This document shows, piece by piece, positions 1 to 5,927 of a stretch of 8,958 bases of DNA. The DNA is from Methylotenera sp. (GTDB taxonomy: Bacteria > Pseudomonadota > Gammaproteobacteria > Burkholderiales > Methylophilaceae): NCBI GenBank assembly GCA_013816325.1, contig JACDEP010000088.1:1-8958 (forward strand), read 5' to 3'. The notes under the pieces are model-generated. The model was not told the origin of the DNA and did not search any database. It saw only the letters and a list, made by a program, of their open reading frames with translations. A program made the translations under genes and the position numbers. Within the stretch, counting starts at the first letter, position 1, and each line of letters opens with the position of its first letter.

Positions 1-83
1 TCGATAATCATTCTAATAACAGCTTGTTCGAATTCGACCGTTATATTTTATCAGTCAATGTACGTAAAGATTTTACTTGGTAA
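1..83 (+). CDS. C-terminal end of a probable outer-membrane beta-barrel protein (partial, 5' end outside window)
   Basis: An open frame enters from the left edge and ends at TAA 81-83, giving 26 visible residues that finish in FDRYILSVNVRKDFTW. The alternating hydrophobic/polar pattern and the terminal aromatic residue are what is expected of a final barrel strand recognised by the BAM complex. The preceding 'SNNSLFEFDR' stretch resembles the turn before the last strand of Slam/SlipAM-type (DUF560, T11SS) and other TPR-porin proteins. This likeness is from memory and rests on very little sequence. The downstream FecR-domain gene lies 47 bp away on the same strand, which suggests one transcription unit. 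A Slam-like exporter next to a possible cargo would make sense, but another barrel family is equally possible. That this is a real gene end is more secure than the family. Confidence 0.55.
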   Translation, partial: DNHSNNSLFEFDRYILSVNVRKDFTW

Positions 84-118
84 GTTTCTTGCTTATCTAA
101 CGTAAATAATGATTGCTT

Positions 119-124
119 AAGGGA
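119..124 (+). promoter_or_regulatory. Ribosome binding site deciding the start of the FecR-domain gene
   Basis: AAGGGA ends six bases before ATG 131. The longer frame that opens at TTG 113 has no comparable site and would put six extra residues before the signal peptide, so ATG 131 is preferred. Confidence 0.7.
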
Positions 125-130
125 TTTATC

Positions 131-1339
131 ATGGAAAATCAAAACTATATATATTTAAACCGTAAAGCTGTGATGGCTGCGATGATTACAGCAGCTTTCC
201 CGATGGGTGTGAATGCAGCAGCTGGGAAGGTGGAGTTTGCCTCAGGGGGGGCAACCATACAGAATGCTGATGGCATTTCAAAAGTCATGAGCAAAGGTAT
301 GGAAATCAACCAAGGTGACACAATCCTGACTGGTGCGGGACGTGCGCAGGTTAAATTCAGTGATGGTGGTTACATTTCATTCCAACCGAATACGCAATTT
401 AAAATAGAAGAATACAATTACAACGGTAAACAGGATGGTACTGAGCGTGGCTTCTTCAGACTAGTAGAAGGTGGCTTACGCGCTTTGACTGGTTTAGTTG
501 GTCGTGAAAGTCGTCCTAACTACCGTATGGCTACGCCAGTAGCGACTATTGGCATTCGTGGGTCTTACTACTTAGCTGAATTCCGCGAAAAATTAACTAC
601 TCATGTGGGCCATGGTTCTATTTATGTGTTTAATGAGCAGGGCGACATCATCCTTTTTGAAGGCCAAGGAGCTACTGTTGAATCTGGTAAAGCGCCAGGT
701 TATACCGATGAAGGGATGACATTGGGCGCTAGAGGCCCTGATGGTGCACAACCCAATGATACTAAAGATGAACAACAGGCTAACAATGAGAACCATGATG
801 TTTTCAGAGTGAGTGAGCAATATGGTGATGATGGCATTGCTTGTTTAAGTGGAGATTGTGCGGGGATGGGCGCTACTATTGCGAATCTCAATGGTATAGG
901 TGCAGAGGGTCACTACCAATTAGATAATACCCAGAAAAATGTGGGCGGGGGCGAAGGTTGGTCATCGAAAGTTAGTTCTGCAAATATATATGCAAATTTT
1001 GGAACTTATAGTATTAGTTCATATAGTAATATTAGTATTGATTCCGAAAAAACCGTGAGTGGGAGTACATACACCGCTTCGAATTCCTTTAATCTCTCAG
1101 GCAGCATCTTAGCTAACGGTGTTTTTGGAGTAACAGGCTCATCTTCCTACGGAGTCTGTTCAGGTTATTCAGCTTGTACTATCAATGCAATTGGTTTTTT
1201 CTCTGGATCTCAAGCCGAAAAGGCTACTGTCGGATATGTGATTAAGGGTGTAGATAATGGCTTCGGAGGTACAGGTGTGATTACCGGTACTGCGGGCCTA
1301 GTTGCTAACCCGCCACCCGCGAAGCCATCCTCACTTTAG
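131..1339 (+). CDS. Exported FecR-domain protein with a C-terminal TbpB-like/beta-barrel-like domain
   Basis: The product is 402 aa from ATG 131. Residues 1-30 form a Sec signal peptide: NRK, a hydrophobic core AVMAAMITAAFPMGV, then cleavage near VNA-AAG. There is no lipobox cysteine, so it is probably soluble or surface-released. Residues ~34-155 match the FecR fold, with GGATIQNADG, a GD-x-ILTGAGRAQVKFSDGG core, and the closing MATPVATIGIRGSYY motif. No transmembrane or anti-sigma segment is present, so classical FecR signalling is unlikely. Residues ~200-230 are an acidic, N/Q-rich linker. Residues ~250-392 are rich in G, S, N and alternating strands, and contain GFFSGSQAEKATVGYVI, like the G-x-F-x-G-x-x-A signature of TbpB-type barrels found in T11SS cargo. 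Four cysteines (238, 243, 343, 349) could form two disulfides. The tail is proline-rich. The upstream barrel protein is a candidate exporter. The FecR call is firm; the barrel assignment is inference. Confidence 0.85.
   Translation: MENQNYIYLNRKAVMAAMITAAFPMGVNAAAGKVEFASGGATIQNADGISKVMSKGMEINQGDTILTGAGRAQVKFSDGGYISFQPNTQFKIEEYNYNGKQDGTERGFFRLVEGGLRALTGLVGRESRPNYRMATPVATIGIRGSYYLAEFREKLTTHVGHGSIYVFNEQGDIILFEGQGATVESGKAPGYTDEGMTLGARGPDGAQPNDTKDEQQANNENHDVFRVSEQYGDDGIACLSGDCAGMGATIANLNGIGAEGHYQLDNTQKNVGGGEGWSSKVSSANIYANFGTYSISSYSNISIDSEKTVSGSTYTASNSFNLSGSILANGVFGVTGSSSYGVCSGYSACTINAIGFFSGSQAEKATVGYVIKGVDNGFGGTGVITGTAGLVANPPPAKPSSL
245..251 (+). repeat. G7 homopolymer in the FecR-domain gene
   Basis: Seven consecutive G encode part of Ser-Gly-Gly-Ala at residues ~38-41, just after the signal peptide. 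Gain or loss of one base would truncate the protein early. The tract is a possible slippage (phase-variation) site, though it is shorter than most proven ones. Confidence 0.5.
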
Positions 1340-1382
1340 GAGTGGTACCTTATTTTCAACACGAGGATCATTTCAGAGTCTT

Positions 1383-2339
1383 TTAGTTAGCAAATTTAAT
1401 AGCACTAGCTCGAATGCCAACCTCTTTTCGGAGGTTGGCATTGTTTTTTAGTGTTCTGATAATTTCTATAGCTTCCTGAGGGGTGTCAAAAATAAAGCCA
1501 TTGATTCCATGCTCAATCACCTCTGTAGATCCTACATCGCGATGGCATACCACTGGTAAACCGCATAGCATGGCTTCCATAACTACTATTGGAAACGGAT
1601 CTTTAACCGTACTAGGTACGCGATAATAAAAACAATCTATTTCGTTATATCTATCTGCTAATTGGCTTTGCTCAGCTATAGGTAATAAGCGAATGGATGG
1701 ATACTCATCTAACCACGGGGCGAGGCAGGTACCCCCGGTGATACAGATATTAATTCCATCATTTGCTAAAGCTTTATAAACCTTTATATCGCTATGATGG
1801 TGTTTTGCTAATATATCTGTGCTGGTGCGGCCTATAGTAAAGGTACGGATAGTATCAAGATTTCGAGTCTGTGGTTGAAAGCGTTCCCGAGGGGGGGCGT
1901 GATACACAACACGCCCTGGTAAACCTGCGAATTGTTTAACTAGCTTAGATACATACACTACTTCAATATTAATTTTTGAGTCTTTTTGCAAGCGATTCAG
2001 TGCTCTGTATAAAATCCCAGGGGATACTAAATTATGCAGCATAATAATTTGGCTTAAGCCGGAGTACTTAACCCAATGACCGATTTCAGTGCGAGCGCCA
2101 GAGATAATCAATATTCCTTCATTTGGCATTTGTCCACTGTAAGGTTTTATTTCTTGAATGGGGTACTTAGCTTTGAGTGATTCTAAAGCAGGCTGTGGCG
2201 ACCATAACATCACTTGATGTGTTTTGCTATACTGCATATATAGATCTATTGCATGCCAATCACCGCCATTTCCATATATAAAAGGCGCAATGATATGAAC
2301 CAAATTGGTGGATGCTAATTGTGATTCTAGTAGTAACAT
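1383..2339 (-). CDS. GT4-type (GT-B fold) glycosyltransferase, short at the C-terminus
   Basis: The product is 318 aa from the ATG at 2339. The frame stays open 33 codons further upstream, but that stretch is cysteine/phenylalanine-rich and is the antisense of the divergent GT41 gene, so it is rejected. The N-terminal domain has a glycine loop IYGNGGDWHA (residues 21-30). The C-terminal GT4 nucleotide-sugar site is DPFPIVVMEAMLCGLPVV (247-264). The usual E-x7-E pair is here D247-x7-E255. It continues with the GSTEVIEHGINGFIF segment. The enzyme would transfer a sugar from an activated donor in the cytoplasm; donor and acceptor cannot be read from sequence. It stops at ASAIKFAN, about where GT4 proteins usually enter their last helix, so a few tens of residues appear missing. 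The 3' end contains the FecR-gene terminator. No convincing ribosome site is seen before the ATG. Confidence 0.8.
   Translation of the reverse strand: MLLLESQLASTNLVHIIAPFIYGNGGDWHAIDLYMQYSKTHQVMLWSPQPALESLKAKYPIQEIKPYSGQMPNEGILIISGARTEIGHWVKYSGLSQIIMLHNLVSPGILYRALNRLQKDSKINIEVVYVSKLVKQFAGLPGRVVYHAPPRERFQPQTRNLDTIRTFTIGRTSTDILAKHHHSDIKVYKALANDGINICITGGTCLAPWLDEYPSIRLLPIAEQSQLADRYNEIDCFYYRVPSTVKDPFPIVVMEAMLCGLPVVCHRDVGSTEVIEHGINGFIFDTPQEAIEIIRTLKNNANLRKEVGIRASAIKFAN
1413..1449 (+). terminator. Intrinsic terminator of the FecR-domain gene, embedded in the convergent glycosyltransferase CDS
   Basis: A perfect 12-bp stem is formed by AATGCCAACCTC (1413-1424) and GAGGTTGGCATT (1431-1442), with loop TTTTCG. 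It is followed by G and six T (1444-1449). It lies 73 bases past the FecR-gene stop at 1339 and functions only rightwards, because no T tract follows it on the minus strand. On the minus strand the same bases encode NANLRKEVGI of the glycosyltransferase. Confidence 0.85.
1891..1897 (-). repeat. C7 (G7 on + strand) homopolymer in the GT4 glycosyltransferase gene
   Basis: On the coding strand seven C lie in the codons for His-Ala-Pro-Pro-Arg (residues ~147-151), between the two Rossmann-like domains. A one-base slip would remove the donor-binding domain. Confidence 0.45.
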
Positions 2340-2369
2340 TCTCAAGAAAACATCAAATATTGAATAATT
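2340..2369. promoter_or_regulatory. Very short divergent intergenic region between two glycosyltransferase genes
   Basis: Only 30 AT-rich bases separate the ATG at 2339 (minus) from the GTG at 2370 (plus). Any sigma70 promoter for either gene must overlap the other gene's 5' coding region. A weak candidate for the minus gene is TTGCAT, 16 bases, TATTTT, lying within about 2390-2420. I found no convincing plus-strand box and no clear Shine-Dalgarno for either gene. Confidence 0.3.
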
Positions 2370-4592
2370 GTGGCAACTAAAGAAAATACAAAAATAGATA
2401 GAGCGGAAACAAATGCAAGAATACTGCACTTCTTGCAAACTGCCCAGTATGCTGAGGCAGAAAAACTTAGTGCATGGTTATTATCTAACGATGCTGAAAA
2501 TGCGTTTGAGCCTAATTTCTATTTTGGGGTAGCGTTGCAGTTGCAAGGAAAAGTAGAACAAGCCCTTGCTGTATTCTGGACTGCATCAGAACTGGAGCCG
2601 CATAATACCAATGTTCAGCAGGCAATCGCATCTTGTCTCGACCAATTAAAACGACATGAGGAAGCTTTCGAGCATTTATTAACGCTATTAGAGCTTGCTC
2701 CACAAGATGCCTTGATAAATGCCAACCTGGGGGCAATCTCCGAAAAATTGTACAAAGGAAAAGAAGCTTTAAGTTACTACGATACTGCACTTTCCCTAGA
2801 CCCCAAAAACTACATTGCCTTGATGAATAGGGGGGCTTTGTTAAGCAATCTGGGCAGGAAAATTGAAGCGCTTGCCCATTGTAGAAATGCTTATCACATT
2901 CATCCTGAATCTATCGGTAGCTTATTTAACTTGGTGGATGCATTGCTGGGAATGTACCATTATGACGAAGCGCTTGCTTATTGTGAGGTAGGTTTAGCCT
3001 CTCAGCCTGATCATGCTAATTTATTGTTTAAAAAAGGATTGGTGTTAAGTTGTTTAAAGCAGTTTACGGAAGCACGCCATTGTTTGGCCAGTGCCCAGGT
3101 GCTTGATCCTAAAGTCCTTGAGAATGTTTTACCGGGTATAGCTAAACTTGATCTGAATGTAGAATTCAATCTTAATCCTGAAACATTATATTTTGATGCC
3201 ATGTATCAGGGTCAAACTAAATGTTTCTGGAAGTATCGCTCAGAGTTCGTAAAACAACTACAGAAGACAATATTATCTCCAGGATCCCTTACGCAGCTGG
3301 TAAGTAATCCTGAGTTCGGGTTTCAGGCATTATCCCTTGCAATAGATGGGAATTCCCGTCTCAAGCTTTGCCAGAATATTGCTGAATTAGTAACGGATCT
3401 AACGTGGTTACAAGGATTGCCACCATTTAAGCATAAAAAAAGAGATCGGGAATTAATCAGAATAGGTTACTTCTCTTCTGACTTCAGAGATCATCCAACA
3501 GGTTTATTGTCCCGGCAAATATTCGGCTTGCATGACAAAGAGCGTGTTGAGGTATATGCATATTCGACCTTTAATCATGAGCCTAAAGATCATGTGCGAT
3601 TAAGTGTAGAAGCTGGGTGTAGTCAATTCAGAGACGTTTCCACCTTGTCTGATAGACAAATAGCAGAATTAATGTATGAAGATGAAATTGACATTCTGGT
3701 TGACTTGAATGGATATACGGCATTAGCGCGCACCAATGTAATGGCCATGAGACCGGCGCCAATCCAAGTGCTTTATTTAGCGTATTTACAAAGTATGGGT
3801 GCGGATTTTATTGATTATGTCATTCTGGATTCCGCCATATGCCCAATAGAACATGAACATGATTGGCAAGAGAAGGTTGCAAAGCTACCGAATAGTTCAT
3901 ATGTTTATGATACTGAAACATCACGTAGCTCTATAGCCAAGACCCGCAAGGATTTTGGATTGCCAGAAAAAGGTTTCGTATTTTGTTGCCTGAATAATTG
4001 TTACAAAATAGAGCCGGAAATTTTTACTGTATGGATGGATATTTTACGAGCAGTACCTGATTCAGTATTATGGCTGCTGACGGATAATCCATTTATCATT
4101 GAAAATCTACAAAAAGAAGCTTACGCAAGAGGTGTTAAAAAGAATCGGCTTATTTTTGCTTTATCTTTACCTCATGCAGAACATTTATTACGTTATCAGC
4201 TTGCGGACTTATTCATTGATACATTCTGGTATGGTGCACATACCACGGCTTTAGACGCATTGTGGCAAGGATTGCCAGTGTTATGTTGCATGGGTGAGGT
4301 GCCTACTGCGAGGGTTGCTCCAACTTTTCTTAAAGTGCTAGATATGCCTGAATTGATTACTTATGACTTTGAACAATATGTAGAAAAAGCAATTTTTTAT
4401 GCTGAAAACAGAGACGCGTTAAAAAACCTAAAAGAAAAATTAAAAGAAAAAATCAAAACTACCCCTTTATTTGATACCCCCTTAACGATAAAACATATTG
4501 AGGCCGCCTACCAGCATATGTGGCAGCGCTATCAAGATGGACTACCTCCTGAAACATTTGATGTTCCTGACTTGTCACAAACTATCAATTGA
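2370..4592 (+). CDS. TPR-containing GT41 (SPINDLY/O-GlcNAc transferase-like) protein glycosyltransferase
   Basis: The product is 740 aa from GTG 2370; an in-frame TGA at 2361 excludes a longer start. Residues ~15-255 form about six TPR repeats, with helix pairs ending in motifs such as ELEPHN, ELAPQD, SLDPKN, HIHPES and VLDPKV. They probably bind acceptor protein. Residues ~362-720 are the Glyco_transf_41 catalytic region: IRIGYFSSDFRDHPTG (His375, matching the conserved His of OGT), DILVDLNGYTALAR, RPAPIQV, LNNCYKIEPEIFTVW (Lys546, the UDP-contacting Lys), PDSVLWLL, and AHTTALDALWQGLPVL (His624, Asp629). The enzyme would transfer a sugar from a nucleotide donor to Ser/Thr or Asn side chains in the cytoplasm. 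The usual GYPGT loop reads AYLQS (471-475), and the usual N of YNAHTT is Gly622. The stop overlaps the TTG of rarA. A likely target is an exported protein encoded nearby, but this is inference. Confidence 0.9.
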   Translation: MATKENTKIDRAETNARILHFLQTAQYAEAEKLSAWLLSNDAENAFEPNFYFGVALQLQGKVEQALAVFWTASELEPHNTNVQQAIASCLDQLKRHEEAFEHLLTLLELAPQDALINANLGAISEKLYKGKEALSYYDTALSLDPKNYIALMNRGALLSNLGRKIEALAHCRNAYHIHPESIGSLFNLVDALLGMYHYDEALAYCEVGLASQPDHANLLFKKGLVLSCLKQFTEARHCLASAQVLDPKVLENVLPGIAKLDLNVEFNLNPETLYFDAMYQGQTKCFWKYRSEFVKQLQKTILSPGSLTQLVSNPEFGFQALSLAIDGNSRLKLCQNIAELVTDLTWLQGLPPFKHKKRDRELIRIGYFSSDFRDHPTGLLSRQIFGLHDKERVEVYAYSTFNHEPKDHVRLSVEAGCSQFRDVSTLSDRQIAELMYEDEIDILVDLNGYTALARTNVMAMRPAPIQVLYLAYLQSMGADFIDYVILDSAICPIEHEHDWQEKVAKLPNSSYVYDTETSRSSIAKTRKDFGLPEKGFVFCCLNNCYKIEPEIFTVWMDILRAVPDSVLWLLTDNPFIIENLQKEAYARGVKKNRLIFALSLPHAEHLLRYQLADLFIDTFWYGAHTTALDALWQGLPVLCCMGEVPTARVAPTFLKVLDMPELITYDFEQYVEKAIFYAENRDALKNLKEKLKEKIKTTPLFDTPLTIKHIEAAYQHMWQRYQDGLPPETFDVPDLSQTIN
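2830..2835 (+). repeat. G6 homopolymer in the GT41 gene
   Basis: Six G in the codons for Asn-Arg-Gly-Ala (residues ~153-156) within the TPR region. It is the third G/C run of at least six in the accessory module. I noticed none in rarA, serS, mltF or the rpiA part. Confidence 0.35.
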
Positions 4593-5908
4593 CTAGCTTA
4601 TTTGAAACCAATACACCTGAAGCGCCACTAGCAGAAAGGCTGCGTCCTAAAACACTTGACGATGTGGTAGGGCAGTCGCATTTGTTGGGCGAAAGTAAGC
4701 CCCTACGTTTAGCTTTTGAATCTGGCAAGTTACCCTCTATGATCCTCTGGGGGCCGCCGGGTGTGGGTAAAACTACTTTGGCGCGTTTGATTGCGAATAC
4801 CGCTGACGCCGAATTTATCCCAATTTCAGCGGTTTTATCTGGCATTAAAGATATCCGCGAAGCTGTTGAGCGGGCAGAGCTTACGCTACAACAGCATGAT
4901 CGTAAAACAATCCTGTTTGTAGATGAAGTGCATCGTTTCAATAAAGGTCAGCAGGACGCTTTCCTCCCTTTTGTAGAAAGTGGCTTGATTACATTTATTG
5001 GCGCAACTACCGAAAACCCTTCGTTCGAGGTCAATAGTGCGTTATTAAGCCGTGCACAGGTATTCGTGCTTAACGCATTAACAGAGCCAGAATTGGCCTT
5101 ATTATTAAGCCGTGCGCAGCAACTGGTAGCGCCTAATGTCAAGATGGCTGATGATGTGACTGAGCAGGTGTTAGCTTATGCTGATGGCGATGCAAGACGC
5201 CTCCTGAACTTTGTTGAAGGTTTATTCAATGCGGCTGAAGGTGCAAATGTTACTGAGATAGACGAAGCTTTTTTACAAACCACCATGGCGAGTAAATTAC
5301 GCCGCTTTGATAAAGGCGGTGAAGCCTTCTATGACCAGATTTCCGCATTGCATAAATCGGTGCGTGGCTCCAATCCAGATGCAGCATTGTATTGGTTCTT
5401 ACGCATGATAGATGGCGGTGCAGATCCGCTTTACTTAGGCAGACGTATTATCCGTATGGCAATTGAGGATATTGGCTTAGCCGACCCGCGTGCGCAGACC
5501 ATGGCGTTAGAGGCATGCCAGATATATGAGCGTTTAGGTTCGCCAGAAGGTGAGTTGGCATTATCAAACGTTGTCATTTATTTGGCAGTCGCTCCCAAAA
5601 GCAATGCAGCTTATAACGCATATAATGACGCTAAGTCTTTTGTAAGCTCAGATAAATCCCGCCCTGTACCTTTGCATTTACGCAATGCCCCAACCAAGCT
5701 TATGAAAGCATTGGATTACGGCAAAGAATACCGTTATGCACACAACGAATCAGAAGCTTATGCAGCGGGAGCGGAATATTTTCCTGATGAATTGGTACAA
5801 CAAAACAAACAACCGCAATTTTATATGCCCACACCTCGCGGCTTAGAAGGTAAAATTGGCGAAAAATTGAAACACCTTAGAGAATTAGATAAAAAAGCCA
5901 AGAAATAG
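4589..5908 (+). CDS. rarA: Replication-associated recombination protein A (MgsA/RarA, AAA+ ATPase)
   Basis: The product is 439 aa, close to the usual ~445. It is a cytoplasmic AAA+ ATPase of the clamp-loader/WHIP family that acts at stalled replication forks. Visible motifs are PLAERLRPKTLDDVVGQSHL (residues 13-32), Walker A GPPGVGKT (55-62), Walker B ILFVDEVHRF (108-117), sensor 1 GATTENPSFEV (138-148) and a sensor/arginine-finger SRAQVF (154-159). The C-terminal tetramerisation region is intact, with RRFDKGGEAFYDQISALHKS and RRIIRMAIEDIGLADP. The start is TTG 4589: an in-frame TGA at 4568 leaves no earlier site, and the N-terminus from here matches the family. The TTG overlaps the upstream TGA (TTGA) and has no Shine-Dalgarno, so translation is probably coupled to the glycosyltransferase. 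serS follows after 19 bp, the same order as in E. coli. Confidence 0.96.
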   Translation: MTSLFETNTPEAPLAERLRPKTLDDVVGQSHLLGESKPLRLAFESGKLPSMILWGPPGVGKTTLARLIANTADAEFIPISAVLSGIKDIREAVERAELTLQQHDRKTILFVDEVHRFNKGQQDAFLPFVESGLITFIGATTENPSFEVNSALLSRAQVFVLNALTEPELALLLSRAQQLVAPNVKMADDVTEQVLAYADGDARRLLNFVEGLFNAAEGANVTEIDEAFLQTTMASKLRRFDKGGEAFYDQISALHKSVRGSNPDAALYWFLRMIDGGADPLYLGRRIIRMAIEDIGLADPRAQTMALEACQIYERLGSPEGELALSNVVIYLAVAPKSNAAYNAYNDAKSFVSSDKSRPVPLHLRNAPTKLMKALDYGKEYRYAHNESEAYAAGAEYFPDELVQQNKQPQFYMPTPRGLEGKIGEKLKHLRELDKKAKK

Positions 5909-5920
5909 CCAAGAAAATAG
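5898..5920 (+). repeat. Tandem near-duplication across the rarA stop codon
   Basis: CCAAGAAATAG (5898-5908, ending in the rarA stop) is followed directly by CCAAGAAAATAG (5909-5920). It fills most of the 19-bp rarA-serS gap and places the AGAGAG ribosome site of serS at its edge. It looks like a small local duplication. Confidence 0.6.
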
Positions 5921-5927
5921 AGAGCAT

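Noticed and set aside
113..130. TTG start six codons upstream in the FecR-domain gene
   Set aside because: ATG 131 has an AAGGGA ribosome site at good spacing and yields a normal signal peptide.
84..130. A separate promoter for the FecR-domain gene
   Set aside because: Possible -10-like TAAATAAT exists but no -35 at acceptable spacing. Read-through from the upstream gene is simpler.
245..251. G7 tract as a sequencing error or frameshift in this copy
   Set aside because: The reading frame before and after the tract gives a continuous, sensible FecR protein.
593..891. Two overlapping minus-strand open frames within the FecR-domain gene
   Set aside because: They lie wholly inside a well-supported gene, have no recognisable domain and no ribosome site.
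2340..2438. Thirty-three extra N-terminal residues for the GT4 glycosyltransferase
   Set aside because: The stretch is antisense to the GT41 5' coding region, has cysteine/phenylalanine-rich composition unlike a glycosyltransferase, and ATG 2339 gives a sensible N-terminus.
4415..4460. A-rich stretch as a programmed frameshift site or promoter
   Set aside because: It encodes a lysine-rich helix normal at the GT41 C-terminus, and the frame continues intact to the stop. I could not find paired -35/-10 boxes with confidence.
4585..5142. Minus-strand open frames antisense to rarA
   Set aside because: Serine/arginine/alanine-rich translations typical of antisense frames, overlapping a highly conserved AAA+ coding region.
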